64,000 bases of DNA from contig NZ_CP051214.1 of the NCBI RefSeq assembly GCF_012516495.1, positions 124,001 to 188,000 of the forward strand. The letters run 5' to 3'. The notes under the pieces were generated by a model, which searched no databases, was not told where the DNA came from, and saw only the letters and a list, made by a program, of their open reading frames with translations. The stretch comes from Mycoplasma sp. 1654_15. GTDB lineage: Bacteria > Bacillota_I > Bacilli_A > Mycoplasmatales > Metamycoplasmataceae. The translations under genes and the position numbers were made by a program. The first letter of the stretch is position 1; every line of letters starts with the position of its first letter. Below are positions 13,167 to 24,890 of the stretch, in pieces.

Positions 13167-14009
13167 ATGAAATACTATTTTTTAGCAGATGTAGGTGGAA
13201 CACATATTAAGTATGCACTTTCAACATCAAGAGCAAAATTTGTATTTGAAGGAAAAGTCAGAACAGAACATAAAAATGTTGTTAAACAATTAAAAGAACT
13301 TATAAAACCTTACAGAAAAAATTTAAAGGCTATTGGTATTGCATCAACTGGAGTTGTTGATAATAGAACTCACAAAATTGTTTATGCAGGAAATAATTTA
13401 AAAGTATTACAAGGTACAAACTATCGTTTATTAGCTAAATATTTTAATGTTCCAATTTGAACAGAAAATGATGCAAAAGCAGCTGCATATTCTGAAATAA
13501 AAAAAGCAAATAACAAAAATTTTGCATTAGTCACATTTGGAACCGGAGTTGGTACAGGTGTAGTTTGAAATGGACAACTTTTAAGAGGAAAAAACTTTTT
13601 AATCGGGGAATTAGGTTATACAAAACTCAATGACAATAATCTAAACAATTTTCTTAGTTTTAGTAGTTTTAATAACAAAATAAAACAACAATTTAACTTT
13701 TCTTCAATTGATAATGAAACCTTTGATAATACCTATCAATCAAATTCTGAATTTAGAACAATATTAAATGATTATTTAAAAAATGTTGCTTTATTTTTAG
13801 CACAAGTTTCTATATATTTTGATCTAGATGAAATAATTTTTGGTGGTGGAATTTCTTATCTAAATCCTTCTTTTTTGAAGAAAATTGAAGATTATTTCTA
13901 CCAAGAATTAGCAAATACCCCTTTTAAGACAAAAATAAAACCAACCCAGTTAAAAAACAGCGCTGGATTGGTAGGTGTATTAAAACTTTTACAAACTAAT
14001 AAATTATAA
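13167..14009 (+). CDS. nanK: ROK-family kinase, probable N-acetylmannosamine kinase NanK
   Basis: 280 aa with TGA=Trp. The N-terminal phosphate loop ADVGGTHIKYAL, WTENDAKAAA (sugar-binding E-N-D with the catalytic Asp) and TFGTGVGTG are typical ROK kinase motifs; FGGGIS is the C-terminal adenosine loop. The usual zinc motif (GH...CxCG) is absent: the equivalent place reads GELGYTKL, with Tyr for His and no cysteines following. ManNAc kinase activity is inferred from the nan context. Start ATG 13167 has an AAAGGA site. Its last codons overlap the convergent nagB end by 6 bases. Confidence 0.85.
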
Positions 14010-14696
14010 TTTTTGATCAGTTAAAATAATTGTATTTGGATGATTTAATAAAGCACTAATAGGTAATTGAGGATCAAATTTAGTTGATTGCATAAATTGC
14101 TCAAGTGCTTTTTTCTTTGCTGGACCAAAAGCAAGAACAACAATTTGTTTAGCTTTAAAAATTGTATCGATTCCCATAGTAATAGCTTTTTTTGGAACTT
14201 CATTAATTGATTTAAAAAATCTTGAATTTGCTTGAATGGTTTCAGGAGATAAGTCAATAATTCTTGTTTGTGAACTTTTTAAACTACCAGGTTCATTAAA
14301 AGCTATATGTCCATTGTTACCAACACCCAAAATTAATAAATCTAAACCACCTGCTTGCTTGATTTGGCTATCATATTTTCCACTTTTTGGAAAATTATTA
14401 GCTTTAAATTTTACTTTTGAAAACAAATGTTTAAACATAAAAAAATGATAACTTTGTTCATCTTTAGGATCTAATCTGTAGTACTCGTCTAAGTTAAAAG
14501 TTGTTATTTGGCTAACATCGATTTTTTCTGTATTTATTTTGTTTGCAAAAAGTTTGTAAAATTCAATTGGAGTAGAACCTGTTGGTAAACCCAAATTTTT
14601 TACTAATTTGTGTTTAATTTTATTTGTTACTAAATTAAGTAAAAATTCGTTTGCTTCGGTTGCAGTATCAAAAACTTTTATATTTTTTTTAATCAT
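14004..14696 (-). CDS. nagB: Glucosamine-6-phosphate deaminase NagB
   Basis: 230 aa. It converts GlcN-6-P to Fru-6-P and ammonia, feeding amino sugars into glycolysis. Motifs: GLPTGSTP (phosphate loop), TTFNLDEYY (catalytic Asp), GVGNNGHIAFNEPGS (ring-opening His and flap), AITMGIDTI. It lies 2 bases downstream of the RpiR-type regulator gene, so the two form an operon that runs convergent to nanK. Confidence 0.95.
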   Translation of the reverse strand: MIKKNIKVFDTATEANEFLLNLVTNKIKHKLVKNLGLPTGSTPIEFYKLFANKINTEKIDVSQITTFNLDEYYRLDPKDEQSYHFFMFKHLFSKVKFKANNFPKSGKYDSQIKQAGGLDLLILGVGNNGHIAFNEPGSLKSSQTRIIDLSPETIQANSRFFKSINEVPKKAITMGIDTIFKAKQIVVLAFGPAKKKALEQFMQSTKFDPQLPISALLNHPNTIILTDQKL

Positions 14697-14698
14697 TA

Positions 14699-15517
14699 TT
14701 AATGTCCTTTTTTAGATTTTCAATTTAATTTAAAATATTCATAAAATTCATTGGTTTTTAAAATTTTATTGCTAGCAATTTTTCTCACTATGATATCACC
14801 AATGAACATTTGATTGATTTTAGAAGTTAAAGCAATTTTTCTATTTTTTTGTTCTACTGTAGCAAAATATACAACTGTTATGTTATCTTTTGATTTAACA
14901 TTGTAATTTTGAGTAATAACAATCACATTAAATTTAAATAATTCAGCAGCTTCAACTAAAAATCTAAATTCTGGTGAGTTAAAATTTTTAGAAAAAATAA
15001 TCACTGAAATATCTTCATATTTATAGGCTTGAGAGTATAAAACGATGTCATCAATAGAGTTTGCTAAGATAGAAACAAATTCAATATTTAGTAAAGCATT
15101 TTGCATTTCTTGCGCTATTTGTCTAGAAGTACCTAAACCATATAAAAAAGTTATTTTTGATTTTTTTAGAATGGAAATAGCTTTATCTAGAGCTTCAATA
15201 TCTAGTTGTTTCAAAGTTTTTTCTATAGAAGTAAAGTAAAATAAATTTGTTTTTTCGACATAAAAAGTCAATTCATTAGGTGCTAACTTTTCTTCTCTAA
15301 CTTTTGCCTGTAAAAGACAACGACGAAAATGGCTAATATCTTTATAACCAATTTTTTTGATATAGTGAGTAATTAAAGATTGTGCAACGTCTGCTTTTTT
15401 AGCAAATTCCTGCATAGATATTTCCAGAAATAAATTTATATTTCCTATTATAAAGTCTTCTAAATGCTTTTCTGTTTTAGTAAGACTTATATTTCGTATT
15501 ATATGTTCAATTTCCAT
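14699..15517 (-). CDS. RpiR-family transcription regulator (HTH + SIS)
   Basis: 272 aa. The N-terminal domain (about 1-80) has a helix-turn-helix (SMQEFAKKADVAQSLITHYIKKIGY) of the RpiR type; residues about 110-250 form a SIS phosphosugar-binding domain (ITFLYGLGTSRQIAQEMQNAL). RpiR proteins sense phosphosugars; with nagB directly downstream and nan genes around, the likely effector is GlcNAc-6-P, ManNAc-6-P or GlcN-6-P. It most likely controls both nan promoters. The final residues require TGA=Trp at 14720-14722. Confidence 0.88.
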
Positions 15518-15603
15518 ATTTATAAATTTTAGTTTATTTATTATTATCTACAAAAAAATTAAAGCAAATTTATCTGTTTTTGCTTGATTTTGAAGAAAAA
15601 TTA

Positions 15604-17028
15604 TTATAAATTCGAAAGTTTATTGAAAATAATTTCGTTAATTTCTGTTGGATTTGCATTTGACTGAGTAGCTTTCATTACTTGTCCCATTAAAAATTTT
15701 TGAACTTTTTCTTTATTAGTTATGTTATTTTCAATATACTCTCTGTTTTGATCGATAAGCTGTTCTATAATTTTATTTAATTCATCTTTTGAATACACTT
15801 TGATATTTAAATTTTGATAAATTTGATCAAAAGTTAAATTAGCATCTTTATTTTTTATAGGCAAGATTTTTTTAACGTGTTGTAAATTTATTTTATTTTC
15901 TTCAAGACTTTGTAAAACTTCCTTTAAAAATGAAGGATTTATATTTAAATTTTCTCATCCTTGCTTGTTAGCAATAGGTACAACTTCAGCAAAAAATACT
16001 TTTATAGTTTTTTCCAAATCCTTATAATCAACTTCATTTAAATATTCTCAAAAGTCAATATTATTTAAAATTTGTTCTATGTAAAAATCTGTAATTTTTT
16101 CTTGTTTAAGTTTATTTTTTACTTGTTGTGGAGTAGCTTTTATATCTAAAAGTACTTCATTTTTATAGGATTCTGTTAAGTTAAAACAAGGAATATTAGT
16201 TTCAGGAAAATAACGATAATCAACTGAATCTGTTTTTTCTCTTAAAATTTTATTTAAATTATTTTTGTCATCATATCTTTTAGTTACTTGTTTGACTTTT
16301 TCACCATTATTTAAAAGATTAATTTGTTCTTCAATTTCAAGTAAAATAGCTTTTTTAATATTAGAAATAGAGTTTATGTTTTTGATTTCAACCTTAGTTC
16401 CAAATTGTTCTGAACCTTCTTCTTTTAAAGATAAATTAATATCTGCTCTCAAAGAACCTTCTTCAAGTCTTGCATCAGAAATCTTCAAAAATAAAGCTAA
16501 TTTTCTAATTTCATCTACATAAGCTGCTGCTTCTTCTGCTGAAGACATAACAGGATGAGTTACTATTTCAATTAAAGGAGCTCCTGCTCTGTTGTAATCT
16601 AAAAAAGTAGATTCGTCTTTGTGAATCTGTTTAGCAGTATCTTCTTCTAAGTGTATTCTTTGAATTGCTATTCTTTTTTCAGTGTTATTGTCAGTTTCTA
16701 TATTAATAAATCCTTCGGCACCAATAGGTCTAAATTGTTGTGTAATTTGATAACCTTTAGGTAAGTCAGGATAAAAATAATTTTTTCTATCAAAACAAAG
16801 AGCAGTTTCTATCTTCATATTTAAAGCAGAAGCTAAATGAATTGCTTTTTTAACTGCTTCTTCATTTACTTTCGGTAAAGTACCCAAAAAACCTGAATCT
16901 ATTAAAGAAATATTAGTATTTTCTTTTTTTGAAAAAGCATTTAATGATTCAGAAAACATTTTAGTCTTTGTGTTGAGTTCCAAGTGAATTTCAATCCCTA
17001 TAACAGGGATATATTTTTTAGTTGCCAC
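15604..17028 (-). CDS. gatB: Aspartyl/glutamyl-tRNA amidotransferase subunit B
   Basis: 474 aa, complete with TGA=Trp in the middle. GatB binds the mischarged tRNA and phosphorylates its carboxylate before amidation. Family motifs: VIGIEIHLELNTKTKMF at the start, YPDLPKGYQITQ, LEEDTAK, DYNRAGAPLIEIVTHP, RADINLSL, VDYRYFPE, and the C-terminal YqeY-like helical tail (about 330-474). ATG 17028 lies 11 bases inside the gatA 3' end, giving coupled translation in a gatC-gatA-gatB operon. Confidence 0.96.
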
Positions 17029-18394
17029 TATTTTTCTCCTCTGATAATGATTTAATTAAGTCTTCAAAATAAAGTGAATATTTTAGTAAATTAGCATCAT
17101 CATAAAGTTTGGATTCTATGCTTAAATTAAATGGAAAATTGTTGTATTTGCCTAAAGGAATACTAATTGAAGGATTTCCAACTAAGTTTGCAAGAGTTAG
17201 AATAAAACCTAAAATATTTCCATTTAAACTATAATCAGTTTCAATATTTTTAACATCTGGTGCTACACCTACGAAGCTCGGGAAGATAACACAGCTGTAC
17301 TGGCTTAAAATATTATCGTAATATTCTTTGATAACTCTTCTTGCTTTTTTAGCTTTAATAAAATATTTTTCTTGATTGTCTTTTGAAAGATAAAATGAAC
17401 CTAAAATAAGTCTTTTTTGTAAGTGGTAATCAAATTTAGATCTTGTATCTTTAAAAATTTCTTCTCAGGTTTGATTTTCTTTAGTATTCCCAAAAGTTAA
17501 ACCATTAATTGCTGATAAATTAGAAGTTGCTTCTGAATAAGTTATAATGGCATAAACAGGATCGATGCATTTTAAAAGCTCTTCGTCTACATTGATAAAT
17601 TCAACTTCTATGCCTTGTTGTATTAGTAAATGTACTATTTTGTGAAATGCTTTAGTTACATAGCTTTTTGCAAATTTAAATAAATTTAAAATACCAACTT
17701 TTTTTGGTTTAAATTTTTCTTTATTTGCTTCAAAATCAAGTGATAATGAATTAATTTCCACTTCTTTAGAACTCAAATCATTTTCATCTTTTCCATAAAC
17801 AGCTTTTGCTACTTGAGTAGCATCATTTACATTGTTAGCAAATCAAGCAACAGTATCTAAGGATGTAGAATAAGAAAACAAACCAAAACGAGATACAGCA
17901 CCATATGATGGTTTAAAACCTACTTTTCCTACAAATGAAGCAGGTCTTCTTACTGAATCTCCAGTATCAGAAGCAATTGCAAAAGAAATATTTTCATTTA
18001 TTGTAGCTGCAGCTCCAGAAGAAGAACCTCCAACTATTTTGTTTGAATCTAAAGGATTATAAATCGGACCATTTGAAGAAAATAAACCCAATCCTCCAAG
18101 TCCTAATTCATCACAGTTTGTTATTGCTACAGGATTTGCTCCCTGTTCAATTACTTTTTGTATAACGGTTGCATTATAAGAAGGTACAAAATTTTCAAGT
18201 GATTTTGAAGATCCAGTAGATTTGTCATATTTGTTTGCGAAATTTGCTTTAACTGTAAAAACAGCGTCTTTTAATAATGTTTCATTTTCTTTAAAAGCAT
18301 TTAATTTGTCTTCAAAAATGAAGTAAACTGTATTGTTTTTGTCTTCTTTTAGTATTTTTTTTGCTTTTTCAAAATTTCCTAGATTTTTAATCAT
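17018..18394 (-). CDS. gatA: Aspartyl/glutamyl-tRNA amidotransferase subunit A
   Basis: 458 aa, with TGA=Trp at several sites. Amidase-signature protein that releases ammonia from Gln/Asn. The catalytic Lys is in FTVKANFA, and the two active-site Ser are in GGSSSGAAA and the SDTGDSVRRPA stretch. DTGDSVRRPASF with VGFKPSYG is the usual signature continuation. Overlaps gatC by 8 bases at its start and gatB by 11 at its end. Confidence 0.95.
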
Positions 18395-18695
18395 TTATTA
18401 CCTTTTTAATTACTATTTTATTTTCTTTAATATGTACTGAGTTTTTAAACAAAATTGCTTGATTTTCCTTCATTTTCTCTTCAGAAAGTACTAAGTTATC
18501 CTTTCTTAAAAAACTTAAGTCTTCTAGTGTTTCATCCACTCTATCAAGAGGCTGTACATTCTCAAGATTTAATTTGTCAATTTGTTTTAAACCATTTAAA
18601 ATTTTTTTCTCTTCATCTAAGAGTAAGTTAATTACTTTTTGAGTTGGTTCAAAATAAAGTAATTTAGCTAGTTCAATAATTTTTTCTTTTTCCAT
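18387..18695 (-). CDS. gatC: Aspartyl/glutamyl-tRNA amidotransferase subunit C
   Basis: 102 aa, small helical GatC that wraps GatA and GatB together. Recognised from length, position before gatA, N-terminal helix EKIIELAKLLYFEP and the PLDRVDETLEDLSFLRKD segment (cf. VLREDV in GatC proteins). First gene of the gat operon, 7 bases after the pseudouridine synthase stop. Confidence 0.85.
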   Translation of the reverse strand: MEKEKIIELAKLLYFEPTQKVINLLLDEEKKILNGLKQIDKLNLENVQPLDRVDETLEDLSFLRKDNLVLSEEKMKENQAILFKNSVHIKENKIVIKKVIND

Positions 18696-18702
18696 GTTTT
18701 TC

Positions 18703-19572
18703 CTATCAGTTTGGTAAATTTATGAAAGTCTTATTATTTAAATATTTTAATTTACCTTCTAAATTTAAGCAAATTATTTTGTAAGAATGAAGAAATAATC
18801 TTTTATTTTTTCTCCCTCCATATTTTGTATCTCCATAAATTGGAAATCCTAAGTGTTCTAAAGTCAATCTTATTTGGTGTTTTTTACCTGTTATAATTTG
18901 TGCAACTTTAAAGTTGTCAACATTAAAAAACTTAGTTATTGCAGTGATTGATTTTTTTTTATTACTTACTTGCATTTTCTTTAATTTGTCATTTTTTTCT
19001 ATATTAATTTTTACTTCAAATTCCTTCTTAATTTCTATATCTGATTGAAAAATATAGTATTTTAAGAAGAAATTTTGTTTTTTATTTAATTCGACTAAAG
19101 AAAAGTAATTTTTAGCATAAATAATTAAACCAGAAGTTGCTTTATCTAAGCGACCTACATGTGAAGGTACAAATGAATTAATTTTTTGTGTTTTTAAATA
19201 TTTTAAAACTTGATTATCTAAACTTCAAACTCCATCGTGAACAGCAACATTTATATGTTTATTTAAAACTAAAATATTTTCATCTTCATAAACAACATCA
19301 AAGTAAAATTTAATTTTTCTAGGTATATATTTTTTAGATTGTTTTTCTTGTTCTTGTATTTTTAACTTATCTAATTTTTCATTAGTATAAATATGAATAA
19401 CATCATTTTTTTGAATAATGTATTTTTTGCTTTGTGCTTTTTTATTAACTTTAATTTCTTTTTTTCTAAAAAGTTTTTCTATTTGAAAAATACTATAATT
19501 TTCTAGAGTTTTAGATACAAATTTTAGTAATGTCCTTCCATGATCATTTTCTTTAGCTATTATTTCTAACAT
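18703..19572 (-). CDS. RluD/RluC-type pseudouridine synthase
   Basis: 289 aa. An N-terminal S4 RNA-binding domain (about 15-60) is followed by the synthase domain. The catalytic Asp is in GRLDKATSGL, then the KxxQIRLTL motif (GKKHQIRLTLEHLGFPIYGD) typical of the RluA branch. It isomerises U to pseudouridine in rRNA (large-subunit sites for RluC/RluD); the exact site cannot be told. I chose ATG 19572 (LEIIAKENDHGRTL) over an upstream in-frame TTG at 19599 because S4-domain relatives start here. No strong ribosome-binding site is visible. Ends in TGA(Trp)-TAG. Confidence 0.85.
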
Positions 19573-19718
19573 AAAAGTAAATTTTAAATTATTTATCAAT
19601 TTTAAAAGACAAAAAATATAATTTTTTTAATATTTTCATAAATCAATAAAATAAGATATATCTTAATAGTATCTTTTATTTATATAAACATTGGATAATA
19701 TTTATTATTAGTTGTTTC

Positions 19719-19752
19719 ACAAAAAAACCTTCTAAAAAGAAGGTTTTTTTGT
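19719..19752. terminator. Terminator of the first protease/lipoprotein operon
   Basis: caaaaaaaccttct / agaaggtttttttg hairpin, 24 bases after the lipoprotein stop on the minus strand. Confidence 0.8.
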
Positions 19753-19776
19753 GTTTTCTAGTTTAAAAACTTTTAT

Positions 19777-20592
19777 TTATTTCATGATCGCAGTTATTCT
19801 TTTATCTTTTGCAAAAACAACATTCTTGCTTTTTTCTATTGCTACAATTGACACATATGCTCCTGGATCACGATATATAGCAGGCATTATAGTAGGATAA
19901 TAACCCGGAAAAGAATCGAACATATATAATTTCTTTTCAGATTCTACTAAATCAAAATAAAAAGAACTATTTTCATTGTTTGGAAAATATTCTGATATTA
20001 CATGAGCTCCGTTATCTATGTAGTAATACAAATTATATTTATTAAAAAACTCAGTTTTTTGTAAATCAGGAAAGTTTCTACTTAAATAGTCTTCTAATAT
20101 TGGCTTTATAACATTAGGATTTGTATTTTTAAATTCACTTACAGACTTTAAAGTCTTTCTTCTTTGAAATTCTGTTGCTGCTAATAACTTAAAAGATTTT
20201 TTGTTTAAATCTCTTTGTTTTTCTAGTTTTTTTCTTTCCTCATGTCGTTTCTTAGAATCATTTATATTTTCTATTTGTTTATCATCTGCTCCATATCTAA
20301 GTTCATCGTTTACTCTTTGTCCAGGTTCAAAATTCTCAAATTTAAGATATAAGTATGATATTCAATATAAATTTAAAAAATAATTTTTTTTATAATCATT
20401 AAAATTATCATAAAGAGTTTTTTGAATGTTATTAGTAAAAAAATCCGCTTCTTGTTCAATATCAATAATAGTCTTAGTACCTGTATCAGTAAATACATTA
20501 ATATCTTTTTTATTATTATCACAAGAGATTAAAGTAGCAAGACTAGCACTTGCAGAAATTATAGAACATAAAAATAATTTTCACTTTTTCAT
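19777..20592 (-). CDS. Lipoprotein downstream of S8 protease 1
   Basis: 271 aa with a lipobox (LATLISC-DNN, about residue 24), so exported and lipid-anchored. It belongs to a family repeated at least eight times in the window. Shared features are an early Y-x-x-x-Y-F-x-N-x-Y-W segment, an Arg/Lys/Glu-rich helix, VIKPILEDYL..FPD, NLYYYID and a C-terminal block Y-V-S-I-V-A-I-E-K-S-K-N-V-V-F. I know no function for the family. It lies 24 bases after the S8 protease 1 gene and is surely co-transcribed, which suggests the two proteins act together at the surface. Confidence 0.8.
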
Positions 20593-20616
20593 ATAATTTA
20601 TCCTTTGAATATTTCA

Positions 20617-22746
20617 TTATTTTTTATTTAGTGTATATGTCACTGCTATTCTATCATCTACTGAATTTTTAAATAAAGCACTTTTGTATTTTTTAACTTT
20701 AAATCTATATTTTCCAGAATTTCAAACTTTAAAATTTATTAATTCAACATTACTATGAATACTTGTTGAGCACAATTGTGTTTCTCAATCTCCATTGTTA
20801 TTTTGTTTTTCAAGAATCAAATCATAATCGGAAAATAAAGCTTGATTTTGTCTTTGTTTTGCTTCATTTAGTTTTAGACGCTGATTATTAATGTGAGTAT
20901 TATTTCATTTTTTTAATTCTTCAACATGTTTTTCGTCTAACTCTTTTTGTCTATTATGAGCTTTTCAAGGAATAAATCATTCTCATCAACATACTTTCTC
21001 TGCCTCTGGTTCATTTTCCTTTTTTGAGAGGATACCAGCATTAAACATTCAACTTAAAACTATTTGAATATTATCGTCTTGTTTTAGATTAAATTCTTGA
21101 CTTGTAAAAATGATACTATTATTAGCGGAATCATCAGTAGATAGTGTAGTAATATTTCTAGCAGCTTCTATCATTTTTTCGTAATCTATTAAACCTGCAC
21201 CATATGTACTGTTTAATCCATTGCTTTTTCTTTCTAGATGTTCATTCTTAGGTAAATGAGCAGAAGCGGCTAGGATTACAGTTGCACTAGGAACTCTATA
21301 AGCGTCATTATCTAAATAAGAAAATTGTCTAAATATGTTTGAAATTGCACCAGTAACAGTAGGTGCTGCTAAACTAGTTCCATTAATTTCCTCATTTAAA
21401 ATTGTGTTTTTAAACGTTCCAGGAGCAACAACAAGTGGTTTTGGTAATCCAGTATGATGAGATTCAAGTGTTCTATTAGAATATGGAGCTATAGTAAAAT
21501 CATCATTAATATTTTTTCTTGTCTTAGTTGCTCCAACAGAAATTGCATTGTATGCTAGCTGTGTATCATCTATCCACTTTCCATTTGGTATTTCATCATC
21601 ATTGCCATTTCCGGCTGCAAAAATATTTAAAACACCATATTTTCTAGAAATATAATCAATAAAATATGATGAATCATTATATTCAACTTCAAATCCATTA
21701 CTACTTCCATAACTGTGATTTATAACTCTTACTCCATTATCAATTACCATTCATTCTATGGATTTTTGTCATTCACTATTAGTGTGCAAAAAACTGGAAT
21801 AAAATATTTTAGCATTATTATTTATACCTGTTTTACCTGCTAGTATATGACTGACCTCTGTTCCATGTTGATATCTGGGCTTATTTCTTCGACTCCCTTT
21901 ATCTGGGTAATCATTATATTTAGTTATTGGTGTATGTCTAAATCTAGATTGTCCACCTAAAAAAAGATTTCTTGCTTCTAGTACACCCACTTTTGACATA
22001 TTTCAATTATTTTCTAATTCTTTTATTCTATAAGATTTTAAATTAATATCATTAAAGATTTTTTTATTGTCAAAACTAGTATATTGAGAATATATATCTT
22101 TATCTGATTGGATTATTCCATTTGATGAACTTTTGCTAGAAGAACCACTTGAACTGCTTGAACTGCTTGAACCACCAGAACTTCCTGAACGATTTGGTAG
22201 TTCAAAATTAGCAAAATCTTCAGTCGGGAAGTAAATTTTTGATTCAGAGTATTCTTTTTTAAAGAAAATTATTTTTTTAACAAACTCTAATTTATTACTT
22301 TCATTTATAAAATCTTCAGCCTCTTTTACTTCATCAAAATTTACTCAAATTATAGGAAGAACTTGACTAGTTTTTATTGAAGATTTTGCTTTATCATTTT
22401 TTACGAGTAATTTAATTTTATTACTTAAGTTTTGAACTTTTTCTGCAAAAGTTCCTTTTTCTTGGCTGACATCCAAATAGAGTTTGATTTCTAATTCATC
22501 TTTTACTTTAATATCTGAATTTGATTCAGAATTTAAAATTTTAGGAACTTTTCAAATATTTGTGATATACTTATTTCCTGAGAAATTTGCAGAGGCTAAT
22601 GAGTTATTTTTAGTTAGTGATACATTATCGTTATTTGTATAATTGTTAAAATCATTACTATAAGTAATTGAAGAAAAAGAGAAAATTGCTAAGCCTGAGA
22701 GTATAGAGATAGCAATAGGAAGTATAAATTTTTTTAACTTTTTCAT
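20617..22746 (-). CDS. S8 (subtilisin-like) surface protease 1
   Basis: 709 aa. An N-terminal hydrophobic signal/anchor (residues 1-28) is not followed by a lipobox. Residues about 60-150 form a propeptide-like domain and about 180-205 a Ser/Gly linker. The catalytic domain spans about 250-520: His in YQHGTEVSHILAGKTG (H294), oxyanion Asn in FAAGNGN (N380) and nucleophile Ser in NGTSLAAPTVTG (S458). The strand that carries the catalytic Asp in subtilisins reads VGVLEAR, so Glu257 replaces Asp. A C-terminal domain has coiled and beta segments (ELINFKVWNSGKYRFKVKKY). First gene of a two-gene operon. Substrate unknown; a host protein is likely for a surface protease. Confidence 0.85.
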
Positions 22747-23144
22747 ATAAGCCTTTCATTTTTTAATTTTTTAAAAATAAAGAAAATAAATAGATAAGTT
22801 TTAAAATATATTGAATTTGCTAGATTTCGTTATTTTAAGATTTATTTATATTTTCTTTATAAATTTTACATAGTAAATTAATATTATGCAAGAATATTAT
22901 ACATTATTTTTTTAATTTGTAATTTTTTAATCTTTTCTTCTTTTAAAGTGGACAGTACAAGAATTCATTTTTAAAAAAATAAGTTAATTCGCAAAACTTT
23001 TTTTCGAAACAAAGTTTAATAATTGTTAAAAATAACCTTCATTTTAGAAGGTTATTTTTTAATTATAAAATATCGTATCGTAATTTAACTTTAAATTTTT
23101 TCAAAATAAATACAAATTATTTACTTAAATATCTGTCAAAAAAT
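22747..23144. other. Gene-free stretch upstream of S8 protease 1
   Basis: Very AT-rich leader containing the protease promoter (no clear boxes) and, at 23029-23060, a hairpin (aaaaataaccttc / gaaggttatttttt) that ends the next operon on the minus strand. No coding frame supported. Confidence 0.6.
23029..23060. terminator. Terminator of the L2 operon
   Basis: aataaccttc / gaaggttatt hairpin with T-run on either side. Confidence 0.75.
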
Positions 23145-23918
23145 TTATAAAATACTTTCTAAATCAAAATCTGAAATAAATTCAATGTTTTTGCTTTTCG
23201 GAAATGCTACTATAGAAATAGCAGCTCCATAAGCAGGAAGTTCTGCAGAGTCAATTCCGCTGTAAAATCTATTTTTTAAATAAAAGAGTTTCTTTTTATT
23301 TAGAAGTCCAAAATACAGAAAATCCATTCTCTGAGGTTGTAAATTTACATTTCAATAATAAAAAGGGTATTCTTCTGCAATAAAATATAAATTATATGTT
23401 TTAAAAACATCTTCAATACTTGTGTTTTTAAAATGTTTCTCAAAATAACTTTGGAAGATTGGTTCAATGACTCCTTTGTTTATTCGGTTAAAGTCATTGA
23501 CTGATTTAAGTGTAATATTTTGTGAGTTTCAATTGCTCATAAAAGAATCAAATTTTTGATTATTTTCTTTATCTACAGCCTCTCATTTTTCTAACAACTT
23601 TATAGCATCTTTTTCATGATTTTCTACTATTTCTTTTCATTTTCTTTGTATTTCTTTTCTTTCATTACTTATTCTAATATCTGGATTCACACGCCAAGTG
23701 TCAGATGAAAATTTAAGAGAATCTCTAGATAGTCAAAAAATGCTTAAATTATAATGTTTTTGATAATAATCAAAATTATCAACCATATCTTTAGTGACGT
23801 ATTTCTCATAAAATTTCTTTTTGTCTTCTTCAGTAGTTATTTTATTACAAGATATTAGTGTCACTAATGAAGATATAGAAGTTGAAAATATTAACAAAAA
23901 CTTTTTTCATTTTTTCAT
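23145..23918 (-). CDS. Lipoprotein L2 (protease-associated family)
   Basis: 257 aa read through several TGA (Trp) codons. Starts with basic residues, a hydrophobic stretch and lipobox LVTLISC (about residue 24). It has the family's YYQKHYNLSIFWLS segment, VIEPIFQSYFEKHF, NLYF and the C-terminal AAISIVAFPKSKNIEF block. Just upstream is a C-terminal stub of an S8 protease (23924-24062), so this gene once followed a complete protease. Function unknown. Confidence 0.8.
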
Positions 23919-23923
23919 ATATT

Positions 23924-24062
23924 TTATTCTCCTTCATTAAAGATAGTGTGAGTTACTGAAAAAACATCTGAAGCTGAGTTATCAAATAAAGTGGATTTAT
24001 ATTGTTTAACTTTGTATCTATAGGTTCCGCTTTCTAAAACTTTTAATGAACTCATTAATATT
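23924..24062 (-). pseudogene. C-terminal stub of a deleted S8 protease
   Basis: Reads SSLKVLESGTYRYKVKQYKS and then TLFDNSASDVFSVTHT to a TAA at 23924-23926. This matches the end of S8 protease 1 (INFKVWNSGKYRFKVKKYKS, then ALFKNSVDDRIAVTYT). Everything upstream of it in that gene is missing. It sits 5 bases before the L2 start, exactly where intact copies have their protease stop. Confidence 0.75.
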
Positions 24063-24064
24063 AT

Positions 24065-24808
24065 TTATACAACGTAAACATCTAATCTATCAACTGGATA
24101 AGCGAAATTACTTACAGCCATTATACTAATCTGAACACCATTTAAATCGAAATAATCCTTGTTTTTTGTGTTAATAAACAATAATTTTGATTGATCTATA
24201 CGATCGTAATATCACTTACCTAAAGAACGTTCTTTAATCTCATTGTTTTCAACACCAAGTTTTTTAACAATTAAATAAAAACGTTGTCCATTAAAAAGGT
24301 TTGTTTGAGAATTGATAGAGCCAGTTCATTCATCAGTAAAATAATTTTTAATATAATCTTGAAACACATTTTTTAAAATATCATTTAATTTTGAATAATC
24401 TTCATAATTGGTAATTAAATTTAATTTAAAATCTGCATTTTTAATAAAATCATTAAATTTTTCTTGATTTTGAAGGTATTTTTCTCTTTCTTCTTGAGTA
24501 ATTAAACCAGGTTTTATAAAAAGATTTGGTAATTCTTCATCACTTATTTTACCTACTGTTTGAGTAGTTTTTAAAGTATATTTAGAAAGCCGATAATTTT
24601 TTTCATTAAAGAATTTAATATATTTATCTAAATAACGTGGATTACTTCTTTTTTGAAATATTAAATCTTCCAAAGTTAAATCTTGTGAATTTGTTTGTTT
24701 TGCTTGTGTTTCAATTCTTTGTACATTAAAAGCTAAAGCAACTATAACTATAGCTTCAATAGTAGCTATGCCTGCAAAAATTCATCATTTTTTAATTTTA
24801 TTTAACAT
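24065..24808 (-). CDS. Membrane-anchored member of the protease-associated family
   Basis: 247 aa. One N-terminal transmembrane helix (residues 8-28, IFAGIATIEAIVIVALAF) with no lipobox Cys. It has the family's mid region (LNDILKNVFQDYIKNYF) and C-terminal block (GVQISIMAVSNFAY). The first 110 residues differ from other members. Its stop lies 2 bases from the protease stub, so the deletion may have fused two operons. Function unknown. Confidence 0.7.
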
Positions 24809-24890
24809 ATATCACCTCTTGTTTATTTTTATAATATAAAATTCTAAAATTAAACTTCTTTTTTCTTCCTATTTATTTGGAAGATAAATT

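Noticed and set aside
9656-15517. Sialidase gene with the nan cluster
   Set aside because: No sialidase motif (SxDxGxTW repeats) in any frame of the region.
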